From the NCBI GenBank assembly GCA_947090765.1, contig OX352322.1:1135501-1199500 (forward strand): DNA of 64,000 nt, read 5' to 3'. The translations under genes were made by a program, and so were the position numbers. Shown here in pieces: positions 28,251 through 40,259 of this stretch; the first letter of the stretch is position 1; every line of letters starts with the position of its first letter. This DNA comes from Pseudomonas sp. MM223. GTDB taxonomy: Bacteria > Pseudomonadota > Gammaproteobacteria > Pseudomonadales > Pseudomonadaceae. The notes below the pieces were generated by a model that saw only the letters and a list, made by a program, of their open reading frames with translations, did no database searches and was not told the origin of the DNA.

Positions 28251-29191
28251 TGCCCAGCCAACAACCCCGCATCACCCCGGAAGTGGCTCGGCAAGCAGCC
28301 AACTGGCACATGCTGATGCTCGATGAAGCTGTCAGCCCGGCCCAGCGCGCAGCCTGCAGCCGCTGGCGCGCGGCGGCACCCGAGCATGAGCGGGCCTGGC
28401 AGAAGGCGCTGCGGGTTCAGGCCCGGTTGGGCATGCTGCCGCAGCAACTGGCCATGGGCACCTTGAACCGTGAACGCCGGCAGGTGATGAAGCAGATGCT
28501 CGTGCTGGCCATCGTCGCGCCGCTCGGTTATGTGGGCTATCGCCAGCTTGTGCCGCAGGCAGCTTATGCCACTGACGTTGGCCAGCTTAAACAGATGACC
28601 TTGGCTGACGGTACGTTGCTGGACATGAACACCGATACCGCCGTGGATGTGGATTTCGACGCGCAGCAACGGCTGATCAGCCTGCGCCGTGGCGAGGTGC
28701 TGGTCGACAGCGGGCCGGATACCCACAGCACCGTTTACCGGCCACTGCGCGTTGCTACCGGGCAAGGCCTGATGGAGGCTCTGGGTACGCGTTTCATGGT
28801 CCGCCAGCGCGAAGGCACGACACAACTTGCCGTGTTCCAGGGGGCGGTAAGGGTGACGCCTGCCCGTGGCCCAGCGCACATCCTTGAGGCCGGCCAGCAG
28901 CTGACTTTTGATGCCTTGGGGCAGGGTGCCTTGGTCGCAGCCCGTGAACAAGACAGCCAGTGGACCCGTGGCCAACTGGTGGTCGAGGAGATGCCCTTGC
29001 GCGAATTTCTCAGCGAGCTGGGGCGCTACCGGCCGGGCTGGTTGCGCTGTCAGCCCGATGTCGGGCAGCTGCTGATCAGCGGCGCCTTCCAGCTGGAAAA
29101 CACCGATGAAATCCTGGCTGCGCTACCTGCCACGTTGGCAGTGCACGTGGACTACCGCACCCGCTACTGGGTTACCGTCAGCAAACGTTAA
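28250..29191 (+). CDS. FecR-type transmembrane sigma regulator 2
   Basis: 313 residues. The DUF4880 segment (ARQAANWHMLMLDEAVSPAQ) is followed by a membrane helix near residues 80-105 and a FecR domain (LADGTLLDMNTDTAVDVDF, ALGTRFMV). The C-terminal segment (EMPLREFLSELGRYRPGWL) is the receptor-contact part. Regulates the sigma factor encoded just before it. Confidence 0.92.
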   Translation: MPSQQPRITPEVARQAANWHMLMLDEAVSPAQRAACSRWRAAAPEHERAWQKALRVQARLGMLPQQLAMGTLNRERRQVMKQMLVLAIVAPLGYVGYRQLVPQAAYATDVGQLKQMTLADGTLLDMNTDTAVDVDFDAQQRLISLRRGEVLVDSGPDTHSTVYRPLRVATGQGLMEALGTRFMVRQREGTTQLAVFQGAVRVTPARGPAHILEAGQQLTFDALGQGALVAAREQDSQWTRGQLVVEEMPLREFLSELGRYRPGWLRCQPDVGQLLISGAFQLENTDEILAALPATLAVHVDYRTRYWVTVSKR

Positions 29192-29266
29192 TGAGAATTG
29201 GCCCGTTTTTTAAACTCGTCAGTCCTTATCTGTGGAACTGCCACACATAATAGGGACAACTTCTCA

Positions 29267-31790
29267 ATGATCCGCTCTTCTTCACCGGTCGCCACGACCG
29301 GCCTCGCCATGGTTCAACCACGCGTGCCCAGCTATCGCCGGGTACTCGCTTTGAGCGCCCTGGCCATCGCCCTGCAAGGTGTTGGCGTGCACGCCCTGGC
29401 TGCGCCTGCGCAGGCGCCGCAAGCCTACAGCATCGCGTCCGGTAGCCTGGCCCAGGTACTTGCCCGGTTTGCCAGTGAAGGAGGGTTTACCCTGCAATAC
29501 ACCTCGGAATTGACCCGTGGGCTCACCAGCCCTGGGCTGCAAGGGCAGTATGGGGTCGAAGAAGGTTTGCAGCACCTGTTGGCCGGTACTGGCCTGCAGG
29601 CCGTGCGTCGCGGCAACAACGTCTATGGCTTGCAGCCTGTTCCCCTGAATGCCGCGTCGGGTGGCGCCGCCTTGAATCTGGAACCGCTGAACATCAATGG
29701 CGTCCAGGATAATGCAACCACCGAGGGTTCAGGCAGCTACACCTCCAACGCCGTTACCATTGGCAAGGGTACCCACCGCCTCAAGGAAATTCCCCAGTCG
29801 GTCAGCGTGGTCACGCGCAAGGCCATGGACGACCAGCGCCTCGATACCCTGGATGAAGTGCTGGAAAAGACCACGGGCATTACCACCTTGCAAAGCCCGT
29901 CCGGCGGCAAGTACATCTATTCCCGTGGTTTCGAGGTGGAAACCATCCAGTACGACGGCGTGCCACTCGACCGCCGCTACTATGCCATCGGCAGCAGCTT
30001 CACCTCCGACACGCTACTGTACGACCGTGTTGAAATCCTGCGCGGTGCCAACGGCCTGCTGCAAGGCAGCGGCAACCCCGGTGCAGCCATCAACCTGGTG
30101 CGCAAACGGCCGAAAGCCGAGCCGTTCTTGTCGGTGACTGCCAGCGCCGGCTCCTGGGACACCTATCGTCAGACCATAGATGCCGGCGCCCCGCTCAATG
30201 CCGATGGCTCGCTGCGTGGCCGTGTGGTGGCCGGGCACGAAGACCAGAACTACTTCTACGACACCGCCGAAAGCCGCAAGAATGTGCTCTACGGCATCCT
30301 TGAATACGACCTCAGCGACGCCACCACGGTAGCGGCGGGCGCCAGCGTCGAAGACCTGCACTCCACACCGTTCTTCAGCGGCCTGCCACGCAACAAGGAC
30401 GGCAGCGCGGTAAACGTCAGCCGGTCCACCTATACCGGTGCCGACTGGAACAAGTGGGACAACAAGCAAACTACCTACTTCGCTGACATCACTCATGATT
30501 TCAACGAAGACTGGCGCCTGAAAGCCTCCGGCAGCTACATGCGCGAAACCAACTACATTCTTTACAGCTTCGGTCGTGGCGCGGTAGACCCGGCAACCGG
30601 TGACGGCATGCGCTCGCGTGCCTACCTGTACGATTTCGAGAACATCAACAAGGGCGCCGACATCAACCTGACCGGCAAGTGGCGTGCTTTTGGCCGGGAG
30701 CACGAAGTGGTGGTGGGCGCCAACGCCAGCGACCTGCAAACCGACGACCTGCAAGGCGGCTTCCTGAACCTGGGCCCGATGAACATCTACGACCCCGTCT
30801 CGCCACAGCGCCCGAGCCAGGACCTACTGCTGGGCAACGGAACTACAAACACCTACCCCGGCACTTCCAAGGGCAAGATTCGCCAAAACGGGCTATACGC
30901 GGTTACGCGCTACAAGCTGGCCGACCCATTGACCCTGGTAGTGGGCGGGCGCACCAGCAATTACACCTATGATTACGAACTGCACCGCTTCAACGGCGTG
31001 TCGCCAACCCCCGCCCATTCGCGGGAAAGCGGCGAGTTCACGCCGTATGGCGGCCTGATCTACGCGCTGAACGACCAGTGGTCGGCCTACGTGAGCTACG
31101 CCGATATCTTCAAGCCGCAAACCGGAGCTGAGCGTGGACAACGCCCCGCTAAAACCCATCGAAGGCGCCAACTATGAGCTGGGCCTGAAGGGTGAGCTGT
31201 TCGACGGTCGCGTCAATACCAGCTTCGCGCTGTTCCAGGTAGACCAGGAGAACCGCGCCCAGGCTACCGAATGCGGTGCTATCGGCGGTGAAAACTGCTA
31301 CGTGGCTGGCGGCAAGGTGCGCACCCAAGGCTTCGACGCTGAGATCAGTGGCGAAGTGCTGGACCGCCTGCAGCTGTTTGCCGGCTACACCTACACCCAT
31401 ACCGAATACCGCAACGACCCGGCCGATGGCGAGTCGGAGGCCGGCGGCACCTTCAACACCTACACGCCCAAGCACCTGCTGCGCTTCTGGGCGGACTACA
31501 ACCTGCCAGGCGAACTGGACCCGTGGACCGTAGGCGCTGGCGCCAACATCCAGAGCCGCAACTACCACGGCAACTTTGGTGGCACGGACGGGGTAGGCAA
31601 GATCGAGCAGGCTGGGTACGCCATCTGGAACGCCCGGGTGGCTTACCAGATCAACAAGAACTTCAGCGTGTCGTTGAACGGCAACAACCTGTTCGACAAG
31701 AAGTACTTCTCCAGCATTGGTTGGCTGTATGCGGCGAACTATTACGGGGATCCGCGTAACTACACCGTTACCCTGCGGGCTGACTTTTAA
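29267..31790 (+). pseudogene. TonB-dependent siderophore transducer-receptor 2, frameshifted as sequenced
   Basis: Outer-membrane receptor with signal peptide (ending ALAAPAQA), STN domain (YSIASGSLAQVLARF), plug (LKEIPQSVSVVTRKAM) and barrel ending VTLRADF. I chose ATG 29267 over the more upstream frame start because the signal peptide follows it. Frame is lost at a GG doublet (31124-31125): deleting one G gives IFKPQTELSVDNAPLKPIEG and a product of 840 residues. The ECF sigma/FecR genes upstream mark it as a transducer. Ligand unknown. Receptor 1 has the same plan but differs clearly in sequence. Confidence 0.85.
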
Positions 31791-31835
31791 GACTGAAGCG
31801 TTATTGAGTTATGGGAGCAACAGGCTGGCTCGGTC

Positions 31836-31925
31836 CCTGTGGGAGCGGGCAAGCCCGCGAACACCGGCGTAGTCGGTGCCAGCCACCGCGTTGAGCTTTT
31901 TCGCGGGCACGCCCGCTCCCACAGG
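31836..31925. repeat. REP pair (type C)
   Basis: Arms GGGAGCGGGCAAGCCCGCGA (31841-31860) and TCGCGGGCACGCCCGCTCCC (31901-31920) face each other, with CCTGT/ACAGG extensions. Same family as 56052. Confidence 0.85.
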
Positions 31926-32005
31926 TACTGCGTCGTGCTGATTAGACGTTAAGTGAGACGGTTGTTCTGGCAGGTACGGGCATTGACCCGAAAAATCGCA
32001 GGCAC

Positions 32006-32034
32006 AAAAAAACCGACCATAAGGTCGGTTTTTT
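32006..32034 (-). terminator. Terminator downstream of tRNA-Leu
   Basis: ACCGACC-ATAA-GGTCGGT flanked by A7 and T6; can act in either direction and lies just beyond the tRNA 3' end. Confidence 0.9.
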
Positions 32035-32042
32035 CCGGATTT

Positions 32043-32127
32043 TGGTGCCCCGAGGGAGACTCGAACTCCCACTCCTTTCGAAAACGGATTTTGAATCCGC
32101 CGCGTCTACCAATTCCGCCATCAGGGC
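32043..32127 (-). tRNA. tRNA-Leu (anticodon CAA)
   Basis: Read on the minus strand, the 85-base sequence starts GCCCTGATGGCGGAATTGG and ends with encoded CCA. The acceptor stem GCCCTGA/TCGGGGC pairs fully with one G-U. The anticodon loop is TTCAAAA (CAA), there is a long class II variable arm, and GTTCGAGT marks the T loop. Decodes UUG. Confidence 0.96.
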
Positions 32128-32234
32128 GTGTGGCGCGCAGTATAGAGAGCTGCCGCTAGTCGGTCAATCGGCTTTCATGGTGAATTTTCACACATTGGGC
32201 TAAACTTCCCGGCCCTGCCGAACCGAACATCATC

Positions 32235-34414
<2,180 letters not shown>

Positions 34415-34456
34415 CTGTCTGCATCCATTATTAGAAAATTACATTAGGAGTGCCCA

Positions 34457-34792
34457 ATGAGCTTCTTCATCCCCGCCGCATACGCGGACGCTGCAGCACC
34501 TGCCGCTGGCCCAGCCGGTACCGGCTTCGAGTGGATTTTCCTGGTCGGTTTCCTGGTTATCTTCTACCTGATGATCTGGCGCCCACAGGCCAAGCGCGCC
34601 AAAGAGCAGAAAAACCTGCTCGGCAACTTGCAGAAAGGTGACGAAGTTGTCACCAACGGCGGCATCGCCGGCAAAATCGTCAAGGTTTCCGATGATTTCG
34701 TGGTGCTGGAAGTTTCCGACACTGTCGAGCTGAAGTTCCAGAAGGGCGCCATCGCGGCAACCCTGCCAAAAGGTACGCTCAAGGCTATCTGA
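34457..34792 (+). CDS. yajC: Sec translocon accessory subunit YajC
   Basis: 111-residue membrane protein with one helix (WIFLVGFLVIFYLMIW) followed by KRAKEQKNLLGNLQKGDEVVTNGG, the YajC signature. AGGAG precedes ATG 34457. Forms a complex with SecDF encoded downstream. A GC hairpin without a T tract (34816-34834) separates it from secD. Confidence 0.95.
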   Translation: MSFFIPAAYADAAAPAAGPAGTGFEWIFLVGFLVIFYLMIWRPQAKRAKEQKNLLGNLQKGDEVVTNGGIAGKIVKVSDDFVVLEVSDTVELKFQKGAIAATLPKGTLKAI

Positions 34793-34855
34793 GTTACCGG
34801 TTTTATTTTCCAGTCGGGGCGCGCAAAGCGCCCCGCGTCTTGAACGGGCGGCGTG

Positions 34856-36718
34856 ATGCTGAACAAATACCCTCTGTGGAAATATGCACTGATCGTGCTG
34901 GTACTGGTGGTCGGTTTCATTTATTCCGCTCCCAACCTCTACCCGGATGACCCGGCGGTACAGATCAGCGGTGCCAGTTCGGCGCTGCAGGTGAACCAGG
35001 CCGACCTCGATCGCGTCAGCAAGGCGCTGGTCGATGCCAAGATCGCCGTCAAGGGCGCCAGCCTGGGTGAGAAGGGCAGCGGGCTGATCCGCCTGACCAA
35101 CCAGGAAGACCAGCTGCCAGCCAAGGATGTGGTGCGCAAGGCACTGGGCGATGATTACGTCGTGGCCCTGAACCTGGCACAGACTACCCCGCAATGGCTG
35201 CGCAACCTGGGCGCAAGCCCGATGAAGCTGGGCCTGGACCTGTCCGGTGGCGTGCACTTCCTGCTGGAAGTGGACATGGACAAGGCCATGACGGCCCGCA
35301 TGAAGGTCTACGAAGGCGAGGTCAAGACCTTGCTGCGCAAAGAGCGCGTCCGCTACCGCAGCCTGCCGCAGCAGGATGGCGGCATCATGCTGGGCTTCTC
35401 TGACGATGCAACCCGCGAGCAGGCACGTGCCCTGATCCGCAAGAATTTCAATGATTTCGACCTGACCACCACCGAGCGCAACGACCTCGCCGTGCTGCGT
35501 CTGGCGCTGACTCAGGCAAAAGTTGCCGAGATCCGCGAATACTCGATCAAGCAGAACCTCACCACCGTCCGCAACCGTGTCAACGAGCTGGGCGTGGCTG
35601 AGCCGCTGGTACAGCGCCAGGGCGCCAACCGTATCGTGGTCGAGCTGCCAGGCGTGCAGGACACTGCCGAAGCCAAGCGTATCCTCGGTAAAACCGCCAA
35701 CCTGGAGTTCCGTTTTGGTGCTGAGCCGGGTGCGTCCAAGGCCACTACCGAAGTGTTCGAATTCCGCGAAGGCGGCCGTTCTGCCCCGGTCGAGCGCGGC
35801 CTGATCATCACCGGTGACCAGGTTACCGACGCCCAGGCCAGCTTTGACGAGCACGGCCGCCCACAAGTGAACATCCGCCTGGATGGCCACGGTGGCGAGC
35901 TGATGAGCCGTGCTACCCGTAGCAATGTCGGCCGCAGCATGGCGGTGATCTTCATCGAGCAGAAGCCGGTCACCCGCTATGTGAAGCAGACCGTCGACGG
36001 CGTCGAAAAAGACGTTGCCGTACAAAGCTTCGTGGAAGAGAAAAAGATCATCAGCCTGGCGACCATCCAGTCGCCGCTGGGCAGCCAGTTCCGTATCACC
36101 GGCCTGAACGGCCAGGGTGAATCGTCCGAACTGGCCCTGCTGCTGCGTGCCGGTGGTCTGGCCGCGCCGATGTACTTCGCTGAAGAACGTACCATTGGCC
36201 CAAGCCTGGGTGCCGACAACATCACCAAGGGTATCGATGCGTCGTTGTGGGGCATGCTGTTCGTCTCGCTGTTCATCATCGCCATCTACCGTGGCTTCGG
36301 CGTGATCGCCACCATCGCCCTGGCGGGCAACATGGTGCTGCTGTTGGCGCTGATGTCGCTGCTGGGGGCCACCCTGACCCTGCCGGGTATTGCCGGTATC
36401 GTGTTGACCATGGGTATGGCGGTGGACGCCAACGTGCTGATCTTCTCGCGTATCCGCGAAGAACTGAAAGCCGGCATGTCGGTACAGCGCGCCATCCACG
36501 AAGGTTTCAACCGCGCCTACACCGCGATCATCGACGCCAACCTGACCAGCCTGCTGGTCGGCGGCATCCTGTTCGCCATGGGTACCGGCCCGGTCAAAGG
36601 CTTTGCGGTTACCATGTCCCTCGGGATTTTCACCTCGATGTTCACCGCCGTCATGGTGACCCGTGCAATGGTCAACCTGACCTGCGGCGGGCGTGACATC
36701 AAGAAGCTGTGGGTTTGA
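34856..36718 (+). CDS. secD: Protein translocase subunit SecD
   Basis: Inner-membrane subunit that drives export using the proton gradient. The 620 residues begin MLNKYPLWKYALIV (ATG 34856; GTG 34853 directly before it is the other option). There is one N-terminal helix, a large periplasmic P1 domain that includes LGLDLSGGVHFLLEVD, and a C-terminal bundle with GMAVDANVLIFSRIREE. Followed nine bases later by secF. Confidence 0.97.
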   Translation: MLNKYPLWKYALIVLVLVVGFIYSAPNLYPDDPAVQISGASSALQVNQADLDRVSKALVDAKIAVKGASLGEKGSGLIRLTNQEDQLPAKDVVRKALGDDYVVALNLAQTTPQWLRNLGASPMKLGLDLSGGVHFLLEVDMDKAMTARMKVYEGEVKTLLRKERVRYRSLPQQDGGIMLGFSDDATREQARALIRKNFNDFDLTTTERNDLAVLRLALTQAKVAEIREYSIKQNLTTVRNRVNELGVAEPLVQRQGANRIVVELPGVQDTAEAKRILGKTANLEFRFGAEPGASKATTEVFEFREGGRSAPVERGLIITGDQVTDAQASFDEHGRPQVNIRLDGHGGELMSRATRSNVGRSMAVIFIEQKPVTRYVKQTVDGVEKDVAVQSFVEEKKIISLATIQSPLGSQFRITGLNGQGESSELALLLRAGGLAAPMYFAEERTIGPSLGADNITKGIDASLWGMLFVSLFIIAIYRGFGVIATIALAGNMVLLLALMSLLGATLTLPGIAGIVLTMGMAVDANVLIFSRIREELKAGMSVQRAIHEGFNRAYTAIIDANLTSLLVGGILFAMGTGPVKGFAVTMSLGIFTSMFTAVMVTRAMVNLTCGGRDIKKLWV

Positions 36719-36727
36719 GGGAGCGCG

Positions 36728-37636
36728 ATGAAAACCATCAACTTCATGGGCGTGCGCAATGTCGCGTTCGCCATTACCGTGCTCCTCACCGTGCTGGCGC
36801 TGTTCAGCTGGTGGCAGAAAGGCCTCAACTTTGGCCTGGACTTCACCGGCGGTACGCTGATCGAGCTGACCTACGAGCGCCCGGCCGACCTTAAGGCGGT
36901 GCGTGCCGAGCTGGTCGATTCTGGCTTCCACGAGGCTGTGGTGCAGAGCTTCGGCGCTACCACCGACCTGCTGGTGCGTATGCCGGGCGATGACCCTCAG
37001 CTGGGTAACAAAGTGGCCGCTGCCCTGCAGAAGGCTGGCGGCGACAACCCGGCCACGCTCAAGCGTGTCGAGTTTGTGGGCCCGCAGGTGGGTGAAGAGC
37101 TGCGTGACCAGGGCGGCATGGGCATGCTCATGGCCCTGGGTGGCATCCTTATCTACCTGGCCTTCCGTTTCCAGTGGAAGTTCGCCGTGGGCGCGATCAT
37201 CTCGCTGATCCACGACGTTGTGGTCACCCTGGGTATCCTGTCGTTCTTCCAGATTACCTTCGACCTGACGGTGTTGGCGGCGGTGCTGGCGATCATCGGT
37301 TACTCGCTGAACGACACCATCGTCGTGTTCGACCGGGTGCGTGAGAACTTCCGCGTCATGCGCAAGGCCTCGCTGATCGAGAACATCAACGTTTCGACCA
37401 CCCAGACCCTGCTGCGTACCATCGCCACCTCGGTTTCGACCTTGCTGGCCATTGCCGCGCTGCTGTTCTTCGGTGGCGATAACCTGTTCGGCTTCTCCCT
37501 GGCCCTGTTCATCGGTGTCATGGCCGGTACCTACTCGTCGATCTACATCGCCAACGTGGTGCTGATCTGGCTGAACCTGAACAGCGAAGACCTGATCCCT
37601 CCAGTCAAGGCTGAAGGTGTGGACGAGCGCCCGTAA
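36728..37636 (+). CDS. secF: Protein translocase subunit SecF
   Basis: Partner of SecD, 302 residues. It has an N-terminal helix, the periplasmic domain with LNFGLDFTGGTLIEL, and the conserved membrane segment with YSLNDTIVVFDRVREN. GGGAGCGCG precedes ATG 36728. A strong terminator closes the yajC-secDF unit. Confidence 0.97.
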   Translation: MKTINFMGVRNVAFAITVLLTVLALFSWWQKGLNFGLDFTGGTLIELTYERPADLKAVRAELVDSGFHEAVVQSFGATTDLLVRMPGDDPQLGNKVAAALQKAGGDNPATLKRVEFVGPQVGEELRDQGGMGMLMALGGILIYLAFRFQWKFAVGAIISLIHDVVVTLGILSFFQITFDLTVLAAVLAIIGYSLNDTIVVFDRVRENFRVMRKASLIENINVSTTQTLLRTIATSVSTLLAIAALLFFGGDNLFGFSLALFIGVMAGTYSSIYIANVVLIWLNLNSEDLIPPVKAEGVDERP

Positions 37637-37664
37637 GGCCCTGTCCCTACGCCGTTCGGCGAGC

Positions 37665-37700
37665 AAAAAGGCGCGAGTGTTGAACTCGCGCCTTTTTTTT
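37665..37700 (+). terminator. Terminator after secF
   Basis: GGCGCGAGT and ACTCGCGCC form a nine-pair stem with a GTTGA loop, flanked by A5 and T8. Confidence 0.93.
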
Positions 37701-37757
37701 GCTCCAAGGCTGGGAGAAGCGCGGGTTGAGGCCCGCTGGTACGATCAGGAGGTTCAC

Positions 37758-38300
37758 GTGAATAAATCAATGCTGGTGGGTGCGGTGCTGGGTGCTGTCG
37801 GTGTAACTGCCGGAGGTGCTGTGGCGACCTACAGCTTGGTGAACAAAGGCCCTGAAGTCGCCCAGGTGACTGATGTGCAGCCGATCAAGCAGCAGGTGAA
37901 AACCCCGCGTGAAGTATGCAAGGACGTGACCGTGACGCGTCAGGCGCCGGTCAAGGACCAGCACCAGATTGCCGGTACCGTGGTCGGTGCGCTGGCAGGT
38001 GGCTTGCTGGGTAACCAGATTGGCGGCGGTACCGGCAAGAAGATCGCTACCGTGGCCGGTGCGGTCGGTGGTGGTTATGCCGGTAACAAGGTGCAGGAAG
38101 GCATGCAGGAGCGTGACACTTACACCACCACGCAAACCCGCTGCAACACGGTCAATGACATCAGCGAGAAGGTAGTGGGTTACAACGTTACCTACTCCAT
38201 CGGTGATCAGGTAGGCAAGGTGAAGATGGACCGCGAGCCGGGGTCGACCATTCCGCTGGACAAGAATGGCAAGCTGATTTTGAGCGAGGCTGGCCAGTAA
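37758..38300 (+). CDS. Glycine-zipper 2TM-domain envelope protein
   Basis: 180 residues from GTG 37758, which has CAGGAGG six bases upstream. It has an N-terminal hydrophobic segment and a Gly-rich repeat GTVVGALAGGLLGNQIGGGTGKKIATVAGAVGGGYAGN, shown here in two halves of the same segment (about residues 74-110), the glycine-zipper 2TM hallmark seen in SlyB-like proteins. A periplasmic C-terminal domain follows (YNVTYSIGDQVGKVKMDREPG). Role probably in envelope integrity; unproven. Confidence 0.85.
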   Translation: MNKSMLVGAVLGAVGVTAGGAVATYSLVNKGPEVAQVTDVQPIKQQVKTPREVCKDVTVTRQAPVKDQHQIAGTVVGALAGGLLGNQIGGGTGKKIATVAGAVGGGYAGNKVQEGMQERDTYTTTQTRCNTVNDISEKVVGYNVTYSIGDQVGKVKMDREPGSTIPLDKNGKLILSEAGQ

Positions 38301-38319
38301 GGCTGAATGCGGTCTGCTC

Positions 38320-38456
38320 TTTTTGTGGGAGCGGCCTTGTGTCGCGAAAGGGCTGCAAAGCAGCCCCGGCAATCTCTAATGAGGCACAGATCCCGGGGCC
38401 GCTTCGCGCCCCTTTCCGACCGGTCCGGCGCCCCGGCAAGGCCGCTCCCACAAAAA
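38320..38456. repeat. REP pair (type A), diverged interior
   Basis: TTTTTGTGGGAGCGGCCTTG (38320-38339) and its exact complement (38437-38456) bound the element. The interior holds GGGCTGC-AAA-GCAGCCC and GGGGCCGC-TTCGC hairpins. Confidence 0.8.
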
Positions 38457-38483
38457 GCAGATTGCGCATGGCTCAACAGGCAT

Positions 38484-38512
38484 AAAAAAAGCACCCCGAG
38501 GGGTGCTTTTTG
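38484..38512 (-). terminator. Terminator of suhB (bidirectional)
   Basis: AAGCACCCC-GA-GGGGTGCTT with A7 on one side and T5 on the other, 18 bases beyond the suhB stop on the minus strand. Confidence 0.92.
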
Positions 38513-38530
38513 CGTTTCGGCAATCCGCGC

Positions 38531-39349
38531 TTAGCGCTTCATGCTTTCTGGCAGGTGCGGCTGGATAGCAGTCAGCACGGCCTTGAAGCACTTGATGTTG
38601 CCCGCAACGATGTGGCCCTTGTCGAGGAAGTCGTGGCCACCGTTGAAGTCGCTCACCAGGCCACCGGCTTCCTGGATCAGCAACACGCCGGCTGCCATGT
38701 CCCACTCGGCCAGGCCCGACTCCCAGAAGGCGTCGAAACGGCCGGCGGCCACGTAGGCGAGGTCGAGGCTGGCGGAGCCGGCGCGGCGGATGCCGGCGGT
38801 CTGGCCAGTCAGGGCGCGGAACATGCCCAGGTAGTTGTCCATGTCGGCCATCTGGCCGTCACGGAACGGGAAGCCGGTACCCAGCAGGGCGCCTTCCAGG
38901 CTGGTGCGCGAGCCGACACGCAGGCGACGGCCATTGAGTTGGGCGCCACGGCCACGGCTGGCGGTGAATTCTTCCTGGCGTACTGGGTCGAGCACCACGG
39001 CGTGCTCAAGGCGGCCACGGTATTTGCAGGCGATGCTGACGGCAAAGTGAGGGATGCCGCGCAGGAAGTTGGTGGTGCCGTCCAGTGGGTCGATGATCCA
39101 CAGGTAGTCTTTACCTTCTTCGCCGGTGCCCGCGTGCATGCCCGTCTCTTCACCCTGGATGGAGTGGTTCGGGTAGGCCTTGCGCAGCGCGTCGACGATT
39201 TTCTGCTCGGCGGCACGATCAACCTCGGAAACGTAGTCCTTAGCCTCTTTCTCGTCCACCTTGATGCTATCCAGGCGTTCGATGGAGCGGAAAATCAGTT
39301 CACTGGCGCTGCGAGCGGCGCGCAGGGCGATATTCAGCATAGGCTGCAT
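38531..39349 (-). CDS. suhB: Inositol-1-monophosphatase family protein SuhB
   Basis: 272 residues with the metal-dependent phosphatase motifs GEETG, IIDPLDGTTNF and AEWDMAAG. SuhB hydrolyses inositol phosphates and also joins ribosomal RNA antitermination complexes; in Pseudomonas it affects virulence and motility. ATG 39349, divergent from trmJ with about 150 bases between. Confidence 0.95.
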   Translation of the reverse strand: MQPMLNIALRAARSASELIFRSIERLDSIKVDEKEAKDYVSEVDRAAEQKIVDALRKAYPNHSIQGEETGMHAGTGEEGKDYLWIIDPLDGTTNFLRGIPHFAVSIACKYRGRLEHAVVLDPVRQEEFTASRGRGAQLNGRRLRVGSRTSLEGALLGTGFPFRDGQMADMDNYLGMFRALTGQTAGIRRAGSASLDLAYVAAGRFDAFWESGLAEWDMAAGVLLIQEAGGLVSDFNGGHDFLDKGHIVAGNIKCFKAVLTAIQPHLPESMKR

Positions 39350-39500
39350 GGGCGGGTCACCTGGAGATGTTAAAGAAGAAAGCCGATCATTCTAGCAGAA
39401 AACTTTGGCGGCAGAAGTGTCACATTTGCTTTCATGGCGTTACGTCTGTCGGTTCTGTAAGATCGAAGGCCCTGATTCCTGCATCTGTGAGCACAACACC

Positions 39501-40256
39501 TTGCTGCAAAATATTCGTGTTGTTCTGGTCAATACCAGCCACCCCGGCAACATCGGCGGCGCTGCGCGTGCCATGAAAAACATGGGCTTGTCGCGCCTGG
39601 TGCTGGTGCAGCCGAAAGAATTCCCCGCCCTGGATGCCAGTGCCCGCGCCTCGGGCGCCGACGATGTGCTGGATAACGCCCAGGTGGTCGACAGCCTTGA
39701 ACAGGCGCTGGTCGGCTGTAACCTGGTGATGGGTACCAGCGCCCGCGAGCGCAGCATCCCCTGGCCGTTGATCGGCCCGCGCGAGTGCGGGGCCAAGGCG
39801 GTGGAGCATGCCAAGGGCGGCGAAGAGATCGCCCTGGTGTTCGGGCGCGAGCACGCCGGCCTGACCAACGAAGAACTGCAGCGATGTCACTTCCACGTGC
39901 ACATTCCCTCCAACCCCGACTTCGGCTCGCTGAACCTTGCGGCCGCTGTCCAGGTGCTCTCTTACGAGGTGCGCATGGCATCGCTGGCTGTCGGTGAGGC
40001 GCCGGGCAAAGTCGAGAAGGTTGACGCCAGCGAGCTGGCGACAATGGACGAAATGGAGCTGTTCTACGACCACCTGGAAAAGACCCTGGTGGGCATCGGC
40101 TTCCTCGACCCCGAAAAGCCCAAGCACCTGATGCCGCGCCTGCGCCGGCTATATGGGCGGGTGGCGGTCGAGCGTACGGAAATGAGCATTTTGCGCGGCA
40201 TCCTTACCGAGACCCAGAAAGTGGTCCGGGGCGAGCCGCATAAACGGAAGGACTGA
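39501..40256 (+). CDS. trmJ: tRNA (cytidine/uridine-2'-O-)-methyltransferase TrmJ
   Basis: SPOUT methyltransferase for position 32 of tRNA. I chose TTG 39501 (251 residues, MLQNIRVVLVNTSHPGNIGG); the frame extends to 39405 but the extra 32 residues are Cys-rich and unlike the family. Key segments: NIGGAARAMKNMGL, LVFGREHAGLTNEEL and LNLAAAVQVLSYEVR. Three bases precede cysE. A TTG start and lack of a clear ribosome site leave the start uncertain. Confidence 0.9.
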   Translation: MLQNIRVVLVNTSHPGNIGGAARAMKNMGLSRLVLVQPKEFPALDASARASGADDVLDNAQVVDSLEQALVGCNLVMGTSARERSIPWPLIGPRECGAKAVEHAKGGEEIALVFGREHAGLTNEELQRCHFHVHIPSNPDFGSLNLAAAVQVLSYEVRMASLAVGEAPGKVEKVDASELATMDEMELFYDHLEKTLVGIGFLDPEKPKHLMPRLRRLYGRVAVERTEMSILRGILTETQKVVRGEPHKRKD

Positions 40257-40259
40257 CAG

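Noticed and set aside
32043..32127. tRNA-Leu as an integration site of a genomic island
   Set aside because: No direct repeat of the tRNA 3' end, integrase or composition change was seen on either side.
34439..37666. 1075-codon minus-strand open frame across yajC-secDF
   Set aside because: A shadow of high-GC coding sequence in another frame; its product is His/Gln-rich and unlike any protein, while the plus strand encodes YajC, SecD and SecF.
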